From an uncultured Clostridia bacterium (GTDB taxonomy: Bacteria; Bacillota; Clostridia; Christensenellales; Borkfalkiaceae): a DNA stretch of 52,435 nucleotides. Both the position numbers and the translations under genes were made by a program. The stretch lies in contig CANRKK010000011.1 in the NCBI GenBank assembly GCA_947631195.1, forward strand, positions 1 through 52,435, read 5' to 3'. This document shows, one piece after another, positions 8,778 to 16,189 of this stretch. The notes below the pieces were generated by a model, which worked only from the letters and a program-made list of their open reading frames with translations, searched no databases and was not told the origin of the DNA. Numbering within the stretch: the first letter of the stretch is position 1; each line of letters starts with the position of its first letter.

Positions 8778-9811
8778 AAAAGATACTGCAGGATTTGAGT
8801 TTTGAACAACTTAACGAGCTTGTTTCGGGGCTGGGCGCAAAGCCTTTCCGCGCAAAACAGCTCGCCGAGGGCCTTAAAAAGGGCAAAAAGATATCGGAGA
8901 TAAACATAGACCCCGCGCTCAAGCAGGCGCTTACCGCCGAATACGAGGACGAGCCCGTGCGGGTGGAAAAAGTCCTACGTTCGGCCGACGGCTCCGAAAA
9001 ATATCTTTTCCGCCTCGCCGACGGCAATATTATAGAGGGCGTGCTGATGAAGTATAAATACGGCAACACGCAGTGCGTCTCCACGCAGGTGGGCTGCCGC
9101 ATGGGCTGCAAGTTCTGCGCCAGCACGTTGGGCGGCCTCGTGCGCAACTTGACTTCGGGCGAGATACTTTCGCAGGTTTATGTTGTCAACGCCATGCACC
9201 AAAACGGCAGGGAGAGGGGCGTCACCAACATAGTGCTTATGGGCAGCGGCGAGCCGTTGGACAATTTCTGCGAAGTTTCTGCCTTTTTGAAAAACGTGAC
9301 GGCGGAGGACGGCATAAATATTTCGGCGCGCAATATATCGCTTTCAACCTGCGGGATTGTGCCCAAAATATACGAGCTCGCCGACCTCGGAATCCCCGTT
9401 AACCTCACCATATCCCTGCACCAAACCACCGACGAGGGCAGACGGCGCACCATGCCCGTCGCCAACAAATACACCATTGCGGAGATACTCGGAGCGTGCT
9501 CCTACTACTTTGAAAAGACGGGCAGAAGATATATATTCGAGTATTCCCTCATAGCGGGCGAAAACGCCGATAAAAAGCACGCGGAGGAGCTTATAGCCCT
9601 TCTCAAGGGCAGGCCCTGCCACGTGAATCTGATAAGGCTGAACGAAGTGAAGGAGCGCAGCCTCAAAGCCGCCGCCGACGCGCAGGCATACAAGTTTGCC
9701 GCCGTTTTGGAAAAAGGGGGCATTTCCGCCACCGTCCGCCGCTCGGTGGGCGCAGACATAGGCGGAGCCTGCGGGCAGCTCAGGGCGGGATATCTCGCCC
9801 AAGACGACTAA
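8774..9811 (+). CDS. rlmN: Radical SAM dual-specificity rRNA/tRNA methyltransferase RlmN
   Basis: 345 residues. It makes 2-methyladenosine at position 2503 of 23S rRNA and at A37 of some tRNAs. The radical SAM cluster ligands are C108-x3-C112-x2-C115 (GCRMGCKFC); C101 and C333 match the methyl-carrying and resolving cysteines of E. coli RlmN. MGSGEPLDN near residues 156-164 is the GEPL motif. The ATG at 8774 overlaps the rsmB stop; an open frame continues upstream but lies inside rsmB. In Bacillus the next genes are prpC, prkC and rsgA; here 55 bp of non-coding sequence leads to rpe. Confidence 0.96.
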   Translation: MKKILQDLSFEQLNELVSGLGAKPFRAKQLAEGLKKGKKISEINIDPALKQALTAEYEDEPVRVEKVLRSADGSEKYLFRLADGNIIEGVLMKYKYGNTQCVSTQVGCRMGCKFCASTLGGLVRNLTSGEILSQVYVVNAMHQNGRERGVTNIVLMGSGEPLDNFCEVSAFLKNVTAEDGINISARNISLSTCGIVPKIYELADLGIPVNLTISLHQTTDEGRRRTMPVANKYTIAEILGACSYYFEKTGRRYIFEYSLIAGENADKKHAEELIALLKGRPCHVNLIRLNEVKERSLKAAADAQAYKFAAVLEKGGISATVRRSVGADIGGACGQLRAGYLAQDD

Positions 9812-9866
9812 AAAACTCAACACATATGCGCAAAACAGCGCAAAAACACTCTGTGAGGTGATGGCT

Positions 9867-10532
9867 ATGCAAACGAAAATAGCGCCGTCCATACTTTCTG
9901 CGGATTTTTCCAAAATGGGCGAAGCGATAAAAATGCTCGAAAGCGCGGGCGCGGACATGATACACTGCGACGTCATGGACGGCAGCTTTGTGGAGCCGAT
10001 AACTTTCGGCGGGCAGATGGTAAGGGATATCCGTCCCCTGACAAAACTTCCGCTCGACTGCCACCTCATGGTGGAGCATCCCAAAACGCAGGTCGGTTTT
10101 TTCGCCGATGCGGGCGCGGACATAATAACCGTGCACTACAAGGCGTGCCGGAAGATTTCAAAAAGCTATCTTGCCGAAACTTTGGAACTAATCAAAAGCC
10201 GCGGGGTCAAGTGCGGCGTGGCGGTGAATCCCGACGTGCCCGTGGAGAAAGTCTTTGACCTGTTTCCCCTCTGCGACATGGTGCTGCTTATGTCCGTATT
10301 CCCCGGTTACGGCGGCCAGAAATTTATCCCCGAAGTGCTTGAAAAAATACGAAAGGCACGGGAATATGCCGCAACTATCGGGCGGGAGGAGACGGATATC
10401 GAGGTGGACGGCGGCGTAACTTTGGAAAACGCCGCGGCCATAAGGCGGGCGGGCGCAAACGTGCTTGTGGCGGGCTCCGCCGTGTTCCGCTCGGACGATC
10501 CCGCAAAAACTATCGGCGGTTTAAGGGGATGA
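9867..10532 (+). CDS. rpe: Ribulose-phosphate 3-epimerase
   Basis: 221 residues. It interconverts ribulose 5-phosphate and xylulose 5-phosphate in the pentose phosphate pathway. The (beta/alpha)8 barrel shows IAPSILSADF at the start, the metal-binding segment HCDVMDG, H-L-M-V in DCHLMVEHP, SVFPGYGGQKF in the phosphate loop, and EVDGGV near the C-terminus. The ATG at 9867 is preferred because GAGGTG lies six bases upstream; GTG 9858 and ATG 9861 are in frame. Its stop overlaps the thiN start (ATGA). Confidence 0.96.
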   Translation: MQTKIAPSILSADFSKMGEAIKMLESAGADMIHCDVMDGSFVEPITFGGQMVRDIRPLTKLPLDCHLMVEHPKTQVGFFADAGADIITVHYKACRKISKSYLAETLELIKSRGVKCGVAVNPDVPVEKVFDLFPLCDMVLLMSVFPGYGGQKFIPEVLEKIRKAREYAATIGREETDIEVDGGVTLENAAAIRRAGANVLVAGSAVFRSDDPAKTIGGLRG

Positions 10533-11131
10533 AGGGCATAATTTTGTTGAACGGCGACCCCTACGGCGGGGAAATAGACTGCTCAAACGCCGCGGTTTAC
10601 TGCTGCGACGGCGCTTACGGCTGGGCGAAGGGCAGGGTGAGGATAGATAAAAACGTGGGGGACTTCGACAGCCTCGGCTATATCCCCGACCCGCCCCCCG
10701 ACGAGATATATCCCTCCGAAAAAGATTATACGGACGGGGAGATCGCTCTTTTCAAGCTGCTGGACGCGGGCGCGGACGAAATTGAAATTTACGGCGGTGG
10801 CGGCGGACGGGAGGACCACTTTTTGGGCAACCTGCATCTGCTTTATTTGGCGCATATGCGGGGGGCAAAGTGTAAAATGATAACCGAAAGGTCGATAATT
10901 TTCCCCGCGACGGGCAAGATTTTTTTGGGCGGCTTTGCGGACAAAACGCTTTCGGTGTTACCTTTTGGCGGGGATTTGAATATAATGGATTTTAAGGGGC
11001 TCAAATACTCCTATCCCCGCCGCATATCCTACGGCGAGTGCCGCGGCATATCCAACATAGCGGAGGATAAGGACGCGTTTATCCGCGTCAAGGGGGTGGC
11101 CCTCATAATAGTAAACAGGGGGGAAGTATGA
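10529..11131 (+). CDS. thiN: Thiamine pyrophosphokinase
   Basis: 200 residues. It converts thiamine and ATP to thiamine pyrophosphate and AMP. Family motifs are CDGAYGW near residue 27, GDFDS (44-48), EKDYTDGE (64-71) and GGREDHFLGN (92-101). It lies between rpe and a spoVM-like micro-ORF as in Bacillus, and overlaps both neighbours by four bases, so translation of all three is probably coupled. Confidence 0.94.
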   Translation: MKGIILLNGDPYGGEIDCSNAAVYCCDGAYGWAKGRVRIDKNVGDFDSLGYIPDPPPDEIYPSEKDYTDGEIALFKLLDAGADEIEIYGGGGGREDHFLGNLHLLYLAHMRGAKCKMITERSIIFPATGKIFLGGFADKTLSVLPFGGDLNIMDFKGLKYSYPRRISYGECRGISNIAEDKDAFIRVKGVALIIVNRGEV

Positions 11132-11196
11132 CCATAATATGCGTAAAACCGCCCAGGCCCGTGCGCAAGATACTAAAAATTATCTGCCGCAAATGA
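11128..11196 (+). CDS. spoVM: SpoVM-like micropeptide (22 residues)
   Basis: This is a 22-codon gene starting inside the thiN stop (ATGA), with GGGGGGAAGT as ribosome binding site, and ending inside the start of the dipeptidase (ATGA). The peptide begins MTIICVKPPRPVRKIL and ends in CRK: a short cationic amphipathic helix. Aligned without gaps to B. subtilis SpoVM it keeps the hydrophobic residue at position 6, K7, P9 (needed for SpoVM localisation), a basic residue at 10, I15 and a basic residue at 17. Position is decisive: spoVM lies just after thiN in Bacillus. SpoVM recognises the convex forespore membrane and anchors SpoIVA for coat assembly, so this gene supports a spore-forming lifestyle. 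Confidence 0.75.
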   Translation: MTIICVKPPRPVRKILKIICRK

Positions 11197-12080
11197 GGGC
11201 GGATATGCACTGCGACTCGCTCACTTTAACGCGGCCGCTAACAGGGCAGGTCAGGCCGCAGGAGCTGTCGAAAGACGTTTTGCAGTGCTTTGCAATTTTC
11301 ACGAAAGACGATGACGCCGCGGCATATGCCGCGGCTAAAACATTATTTTACCGCGCTTTCGGCGGGCAGAAGTACGCCGCGATAAAAAGCTACGGCGATT
11401 TTTTGTCTGCGCGCGCGGAAGGCAAAATCCCCTGCGCCCTCACCTGCGAAAACATAGGCTTTACGGGCGGGGACTGCGGCCGGGTGCGCGAACTGCGGGC
11501 GGACGGCGTGATAATGGCCTCCCTCGTGTGGAATTATGAAAACGCGCTCGCCTATCCCAACGTGCGGGAGGGAGGCGGCAGAGAGGGCCGCGGGCTTAAA
11601 AAAAGGGGTAGGGAGGCGCTCGAAGCCCTCGACGCAAGCGGAATAATAGTGGATATTTCCCACCTGTCGGACGGCGGCGCGGAGGAAATTCTTAAAAACC
11701 GCGCCATTCCCGCGGTCGCCAGCCATTCCTGCGCGGACGGGGTGTGCCGCCACCCCCGCAATCTTACGGACGCCCAGCTCAAAATGCTCGCCGATTGCGG
11801 CGGGGTGGCGGGCGTAAACTTCTGCAAAAAGTTTTTGGGCGGGGAGGGGGGATATAAGCAAATCTCCGCGCACATAAAGCGCATCATAGCGGCGGCGGGC
11901 GAGGAAACGCCCGCTTTCGGCAGCGACTGGGACGGCGTTCCCGCGGGCGGAATAGACGTTTGCCCCCGTAATATGCCCGAACTAATGGAATTTTTGCATG
12001 ACGACGGGCTTAGCTATGCCGCGATAGAAAAAATCGCGTACAAAAATTTTTTGCGGGTTTTAAGGGAAGTGTGCAAATAA
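11193..12080 (+). CDS. Membrane dipeptidase, peptidase family M19 (renal dipeptidase type)
   Basis: 295 residues. It is a zinc dipeptidase that cleaves dipeptides, including some with a C-terminal D-residue. The metal site is visible: H6 and D8 in ADMHCD, the bridging glutamate in CENIGF, histidines in VDISHLSD and ASHSCADG, and GSDWDG near the C-terminus. The ATG at 11193 was chosen over 11139 because it overlaps the spoVM-like stop and places the DxHxD-type motif at the usual distance. There is no signal peptide, so it should be cytoplasmic despite the family name. It closes the housekeeping run. Confidence 0.9.
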   Translation: MRADMHCDSLTLTRPLTGQVRPQELSKDVLQCFAIFTKDDDAAAYAAAKTLFYRAFGGQKYAAIKSYGDFLSARAEGKIPCALTCENIGFTGGDCGRVRELRADGVIMASLVWNYENALAYPNVREGGGREGRGLKKRGREALEALDASGIIVDISHLSDGGAEEILKNRAIPAVASHSCADGVCRHPRNLTDAQLKMLADCGGVAGVNFCKKFLGGEGGYKQISAHIKRIIAAAGEETPAFGSDWDGVPAGGIDVCPRNMPELMEFLHDDGLSYAAIEKIAYKNFLRVLREVCK

Positions 12081-12089
12081 AAATTTTGC

Positions 12090-12118
12090 TTGATTTTTGC
12101 GGGCGCGTATGATAGAAT
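12090..12118 (+). promoter_or_regulatory. Promoter of the leucine-rich-repeat lipoprotein
   Basis: TTGATT (12090-12095), 17-bp spacer, TAGAAT (12113-12118). The expected start of transcription (about 12125) is only a few bases before the ATG at 12127, so the transcript would be leaderless or nearly so. No ribosome binding site is visible. Confidence 0.55.
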
Positions 12119-12126
12119 GGTTGCAT

Positions 12127-13182
12127 ATGAAAAAATCTGTGATTGCAATAATTGCGGCGGCGGCAACCGCCGCGCTGTCAATCCCTTTCCTTTCGGGCTG
12201 CTCCGCAAGCGTGGGATATATTTTAAAGACGGACGAAAACGGCGACGGATACTATTCCGTTAGCGTTGACGGCAACAAACTCGCCATGGGCGGCGAGCTG
12301 GCGATCCCCTCCGAATACAACGGCCTGCCCGTAAAGGAAATCGAGGAGAGCGCGTTCAGCAACACGGGCGTTACCAAAATCACCGTCCCCGCGAGCATAA
12401 CGAAAATCGGCAGCGCGGCCTTTGCCTACAACCGCGACTTAAAAGAGGTTGTGTTTGAAAGCGGCATCGCCCTCGGCTCGATAGCGTGGGGGCTTTTCGG
12501 CAACTGCCCCAACCTCGAATCGGTGACCATACCCGATTCGGTGACGACTATAGACGGCCTCGCCTTTTACGGCTGTTCGGGCCTCAAAGAAATAAATTTT
12601 TCACGGGGGTTGCAGCATATAAACGTGGGCGCTTTCGGCGACTGCGCGGCTTTGGCGGAGGTGGAGTTCCCCCAAAACCTTATTTCCATAGGCGCGATGG
12701 CCTTTTCCAACTGTACGGCCCTCAAATCGGTAATTTTGCCCGACAGCCTGCACCCCGTAACTTCGCCGGTTGTCGACGAGGACGGCAACGAGGTCAAGGA
12801 CGAAAACGGCAACGTACAAACGGAGACGACGCCCGCGGTGGGCCCCATAGCCTTCTTCGGCTGCACTTCTTTGGAGTTGGCCGTGCTGGGCGGCGGGATA
12901 ACCTCGGTGGAGGCGGGCACTTTCGGCAACTGCGTCTCGCTTAAAGACATATACCTGCCCAGGGCCCTCACCCAAATCGGCGGCATGTACTCCTCCGGCA
13001 ACACCTACTACGGCCACGCGTTTTATAACGTCGCGGGGCTCACAGTTCACTACGCGGGCACCGAGGAGGAATGGGGCGCGGTAAACATAGACGACTCCTA
13101 CTATACCTACGGCGACGGCAGGTCGGACAACTCCGCCATCATCGACGCCGAAAAGATTTTCAGTGACGTATATAAGGCGTAA
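12127..13182 (+). CDS. Surface lipoprotein with BspA-type leucine-rich repeats
   Basis: 351 residues. A signal peptide with lipobox L22-S-G-C25 anchors the protein outside the membrane. From about residue 55 onward there are LRR_5 repeats of the BspA/Treponema type (units such as IEESAFSNTGVTKITVP and IGSAAFAYNRDLKEVVF), commonly used for adhesion or binding. A low-complexity insert rich in Asp, Glu and Asn (about residues 215-240) interrupts the repeats. The ATG at 12127 directly precedes the charged and hydrophobic signal sequence; the upstream in-frame ATG at 12097 is not supported. Its ligand cannot be told from sequence. Confidence 0.85.
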   Translation: MKKSVIAIIAAAATAALSIPFLSGCSASVGYILKTDENGDGYYSVSVDGNKLAMGGELAIPSEYNGLPVKEIEESAFSNTGVTKITVPASITKIGSAAFAYNRDLKEVVFESGIALGSIAWGLFGNCPNLESVTIPDSVTTIDGLAFYGCSGLKEINFSRGLQHINVGAFGDCAALAEVEFPQNLISIGAMAFSNCTALKSVILPDSLHPVTSPVVDEDGNEVKDENGNVQTETTPAVGPIAFFGCTSLELAVLGGGITSVEAGTFGNCVSLKDIYLPRALTQIGGMYSSGNTYYGHAFYNVAGLTVHYAGTEEEWGAVNIDDSYYTYGDGRSDNSAIIDAEKIFSDVYKA

Positions 13183-13193
13183 AAGCCTTGCCC

Positions 13194-13229
13194 CCGCGCA
13201 TTGTCTACGGGCGTGCGCGGAAATTTTTT
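13194..13229 (+). terminator. Terminator after the LRR lipoprotein
   Basis: CCGCGCA (13194-13200) pairs with TGCGCGG (13214-13220), followed by AAA and a T run. Confidence 0.75.
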
Positions 13230-13241
13230 TTTAAATTTCCC

Positions 13242-13270
13242 TTGCAAAAAGGGCGGCGCGTATGTATAAT
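13242..13270 (+). promoter_or_regulatory. Sigma-A promoter of the SGNH lipoprotein
   Basis: TTGCAA (13242-13247), 17-bp spacer, TATAAT (13265-13270). The predicted transcript start (about 13276-13278) coincides with the first bases of the folded leader. Confidence 0.8.
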
Positions 13271-13275
13271 AACAA

Positions 13276-13342
13276 CCGACGGAAAAATTCAGTCCCCATG
13301 GGGACTATTTGCTGCAACACAGCAAATAAAAACTTCTGTCGG
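13276..13342 (+). promoter_or_regulatory. Folded 5' leader: three-way junction RNA
   Basis: CCGACGG (13276-13282) pairs with CTGTCGG (13336-13342, one G-U) and encloses two hairpins that sit end to end: AGTCCC-CATG-GGGACT (13291-13306) and ATTTGCTG-CAACA-CAGCAAAT (13307-13327). The two joining strands are both 8 nt and similar (AAAAATTC, AAAAACTT). It begins at the predicted transcript start and ends 17 bases before the AAGGAG of the next gene. I match it to no riboswitch I know. Confidence 0.7.
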
Positions 13343-13370
13343 ATAAAAAAATTTTTTTAAGGAGAGAAAA

Positions 13371-15236
13371 ATGAAGGCAAAAAGACTTTTGGCGGTATTC
13401 GCGGTGTTTATGATGTCGGCTGCGGTATTCGCGGCAGGTTGCGGCAACGGTGGCGGTAACGTAACACCCGGCGGATCGGGCGGAGAGCAGACTCAGCAGT
13501 ACACCGTTACCTTTAATCTCAACGGCGCGCCCGGCACGGCTCCGTCCTCCGTTACGGTTGACGAGGGCGGCAAGGTAAGCTCACCCGACGACCCCTCCTG
13601 GCCGGGTAACAACTTTAACGGTTGGTACACGCAAGCCGAGGGCGGCGAAAAGTGGGATTTCAATTCGGAGGTAACCGCAAATGTTACGCTCTACGCGCAT
13701 TGGACGGCAAACGGCGGACAACAAGGGGGCGGCCAGCAAGGCGGCGGGGAGGACACTCACACGAAATTAACAGGCAAAATCTATCTCGTGGGCGACTCCA
13801 CGGTATGTTCGTTTGACGACAACTACTATATCCCCAGATACGGTTACGGCACCCAGCTCTACAATTATATCGACTGCGACCCCGACCAGATAATAAACCT
13901 TGCCTATTCGGGCAGAAGCTCCAAGAGCTTTTTGACCGATTCGGGCGGCAACTATCAAAGGCTTGTAGACGAAATCGCGGAGGGCGATTACCTCATTATA
14001 GGTTTCGGCCATAACGACGAAAAGAGCGACGAGGCGGCCAGATTTACCGACCCCGTCCCCGATTATCAAACGGCTGCAAGTTCCAAGGGAGACGGGTTCC
14101 AATATACCCTGTACGAAAAATACGTTAAAGTTGCAACCGAAAAAGGCGCAACGCCCATTCTCTGCACGCCTATCGTAAGATACAGCGACAAGGGCGATTA
14201 CACGGGTTCGGTAATTCATAACACCGCAGACGGCGACTACGCGGAAGCAATCCGTAAATTGGGCAAAGATACCGACACGACGGTAATCGACCTTACGGCG
14301 ATAACCAAAGAGATTTACGAAAGCGACAACGCGGCTGCCGCAAAGTTCCACGCATACACCTCTTACCAAAGCGAAACGGACAAAACGCCTATCGGCAAGG
14401 ACAATACCCATATAAATTACTACGGCGCAAAAGTGGTTGCGTATAACCTTGCGCAGGCTTTGCTGAAAACGGATTGCCCCCTCAAAAACAGCGTTAAAAC
14501 CGATTCGGCGGCTCCTACCGAGGCGGCGGACTATCCCAACGCTATAAAAGCGGACTACGTAAAACCTCCCGTTTCGGCTTTCGATCCCGAGGCGAACGCG
14601 GGCAGACTCTTAAACGACGAGTTCTACAAGGGCGCGCTCGGCAATATCGGCGGCGATAAAGAGGGCGAATTTGCGATGGCGTATGCGGACGGCACATATA
14701 CTATCAACAACGCAGACAAAACGAACGGCAAATTCGAAAGCGCGGGCGACGGGTTTGCGTTCATTTTCAAGCAGGTAGCCAAGGACAGAAACTTCAAGCT
14801 CTCCGCCACCGCGACGGTTAAAGCTCTCACTGCAAAGAATCCCAACCAGGCGGGCTTCGGGCTTATGCTGCGCGACGACGTTTTGCTTGTGAATAAAAGC
14901 GGTGGCGTAGACGGAAAGACGGGCGTAACCTCTAACTTCCTTGCGGCGGGCGCGTTTGCGGACGGAACTACTATCTTCAGGCGCGAAAACGCGACGCTTT
15001 CAAAGGAAAGCTCAAAATCCGATGTCGGCGTCGACGCAGTTTTTGAAATCAGCATAGAGAGAATAGGCCAGACGGTAGTTCTTAAATTCGGCGAAGCCAC
15101 GAAGACGTTTACCGACTTCGACCTGTTTGCGGTAGACAACGACTATATGTATGTGGGCATGTTTGCAAACCGCGGTTTCCATGTTGAGTTTACGCAAGTG
15201 GTATTCGAGGACAAGGGAGAGGCGCAGGGCGCATAA
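13371..15236 (+). CDS. Secreted lipoprotein with SGNH/GDSL esterase domain (rhamnogalacturonan acetylesterase-like)
   Basis: 621 residues. The lipobox ends at C24. Residues about 44-112 form a Listeria-Bacteroides (InlB B-type) beta-grasp repeat (TVTFNLNG ... FNGWYT ... VTLYAHW), then a Gly/Gln linker. The hydrolase spans about 135-365: GDST (141-144, nucleophile S143), GRSS near 181, GHND (213-216) and D344/H347 in DNTHINYYG, so the catalytic triad is complete. Such enzymes deacetylate plant or microbial polysaccharides. Residues about 410-621 form a beta-rich domain, possibly carbohydrate-binding. AAGGAG precedes the ATG, and a folded leader and a strong terminator bracket the gene, so it is monocistronic. 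Confidence 0.85.
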   Translation: MKAKRLLAVFAVFMMSAAVFAAGCGNGGGNVTPGGSGGEQTQQYTVTFNLNGAPGTAPSSVTVDEGGKVSSPDDPSWPGNNFNGWYTQAEGGEKWDFNSEVTANVTLYAHWTANGGQQGGGQQGGGEDTHTKLTGKIYLVGDSTVCSFDDNYYIPRYGYGTQLYNYIDCDPDQIINLAYSGRSSKSFLTDSGGNYQRLVDEIAEGDYLIIGFGHNDEKSDEAARFTDPVPDYQTAASSKGDGFQYTLYEKYVKVATEKGATPILCTPIVRYSDKGDYTGSVIHNTADGDYAEAIRKLGKDTDTTVIDLTAITKEIYESDNAAAAKFHAYTSYQSETDKTPIGKDNTHINYYGAKVVAYNLAQALLKTDCPLKNSVKTDSAAPTEAADYPNAIKADYVKPPVSAFDPEANAGRLLNDEFYKGALGNIGGDKEGEFAMAYADGTYTINNADKTNGKFESAGDGFAFIFKQVAKDRNFKLSATATVKALTAKNPNQAGFGLMLRDDVLLVNKSGGVDGKTGVTSNFLAAGAFADGTTIFRRENATLSKESSKSDVGVDAVFEISIERIGQTVVLKFGEATKTFTDFDLFAVDNDYMYVGMFANRGFHVEFTQVVFEDKGEAQGA

Positions 15237-15259
15237 ACATAATCAATCAAAAAACAAGA

Positions 15260-15298
15260 GGGGCGGGGCCGAGAGGCCCCGCCCCGAATTTTTTTTTG
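15260..15298 (+). terminator. Terminator of the SGNH lipoprotein
   Basis: An 11-bp perfect stem GGGGCGGGGCC (15260-15270) / GGCCCCGCCCC (15275-15285), loop GAGA, then a T run. Confidence 0.95.
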
Positions 15299-15337
15299 CA
15301 AAAAAAATTTGCGGCGGGAGCAACTTGCTCCCGCCGC
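15291..15337 (-). terminator. Terminator of rpmB
   Basis: GCGGCGGGAGCAA (15311-15323) and its complement (15325-15337) form a near-perfect hairpin; on the minus strand AAATTTTTTT follows. It faces the plus-strand terminator at 15260. Confidence 0.9.
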
Positions 15338-15352
15338 TTTTATACTAAAAAT

Positions 15353-15535
15353 TTATGCTCTTTCAACCGTTTTAAGGCATCTTGCGCAAACGTAGCCGCT
15401 GGTCACCTTGCCGTTTACCACATAGGAAACCTTTTGAACGTTGGCCTTAAAGGTCCTTCTCGTCCTTCTCTTGGAGTGGCTGACGTTGTTACCGCTGGTC
15501 TGGCCCTTGCCGCATACTTCACAAACTCTCGACAT
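15353..15535 (-). CDS. rpmB: 50S ribosomal protein L28
   Basis: 60 residues. It is a zinc-containing form with C5/C8 and C50/C53. The core [11 protein letters not shown] is typical of L28. GGAGG precedes the ATG. It is transcribed opposite to asp23, the same arrangement as in Bacillus, where rpmB is inverted between spoVM and yloU. Here a dipeptidase and two lipoproteins separate it from the spoVM-like gene. Confidence 0.97.
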   Translation of the reverse strand: MSRVCEVCGKGQTSGNNVSHSKRRTRRTFKANVQKVSYVVNGKVTSGYVCARCLKTVERA

Positions 15536-15599
15536 AATATATATACCTCCGTGGGATAAAACCGTTAAAAATAAAGCCGCTTTTTTTACGACCTTACTA

Positions 15600-15628
15600 A
15601 ATATAACACGGCTTTAAAAAAAAATCAA
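15600..15628 (-). promoter_or_regulatory. Promoter of rpmB
   Basis: On the minus strand TTGATT (15623-15628), 17-bp spacer, TATATT (15600-15605). TAAAGCCG near 15573 and CGGCTTTA at 15609-15616 form an inverted pair bracketing the -10, a possible binding site. Confidence 0.6.
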
Positions 15629-15699
15629 TCAAAAATTGCGGCAAAGTTTTATTTTTTTGTATTTTTCAAAATAATTTTTATATAAGTGATATACGAAAT

Positions 15700-15750
15700 C
15701 CCGATAATTGTCGGGAAATACTTGCAAAATGCTTAAAAATGGTATAAAAT
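15700..15750 (+). promoter_or_regulatory. Promoter of asp23 with upstream palindrome
   Basis: TTGCAA (15722-15727), 17-bp spacer, TAAAAT (15745-15750). Just upstream lies the 16-bp near-palindrome CCCGATAATTGTCGGG (15700-15715), which could be an operator or a hairpin. Confidence 0.55.
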
Positions 15751-15772
15751 AACAATCGGACGGTAAAAAGTT

Positions 15773-16123
15773 ATGTCGGTTAACACAAGCAACGTGTACG
15801 GTAAAATTTCAATATCCGATTCGGCCATCGCCAAGGTGGCTAAGAGCGCTACGCTCGAATGTTACGGAATAGTGGACACCGTTTCCCGCAACATCGGCGA
15901 CTCCATATCCGAACTGTTGAAGAGAAAGTCGGACGGAAAGGGAGTTAAGGTTGTGACCAACGGCGATAGAATTTTTATCGACGTAAACGTTATTATCAAG
16001 TACGGCGTGTCCATAAACGCCGTGGCTGAATCTTTAAAAGAAAGCATAAAATACAGGGTTGAGCACTTTACGGGCATGATAGTTGATACCGTAAACGTCA
16101 ACATTATCGGCGTCAAGCTGTAA
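15773..16123 (+). CDS. Asp23/Gls24 family envelope stress response protein
   Basis: 116 residues, the YloU-type small member of the Asp23 family. It shows GKISISDSAIAKVAKSATLECYG-like opening features and a C-terminal strand with VNVNIIGVKL. These proteins localise at the membrane and accompany the fatty acid kinase FakA in nearly all Firmicutes. The ribosome binding site is weak (GGTAAAAAGTT). fakA follows after 66 bp. Confidence 0.92.
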   Translation: MSVNTSNVYGKISISDSAIAKVAKSATLECYGIVDTVSRNIGDSISELLKRKSDGKGVKVVTNGDRIFIDVNVIIKYGVSINAVAESLKESIKYRVEHFTGMIVDTVNVNIIGVKL

Positions 16124-16189
16124 TATCGCACGGTCTTTTTTGGATTGTGCGAATTTTGCTGTATTTAAAACGGCAAAAAAAGGAGTACT

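Noticed and set aside
11139-11192. Longer N-terminus for the M19 dipeptidase
   Set aside because: The extra 18 residues overlap the spoVM-like gene in another frame, and the ATG at 11193 places the metal site normally.
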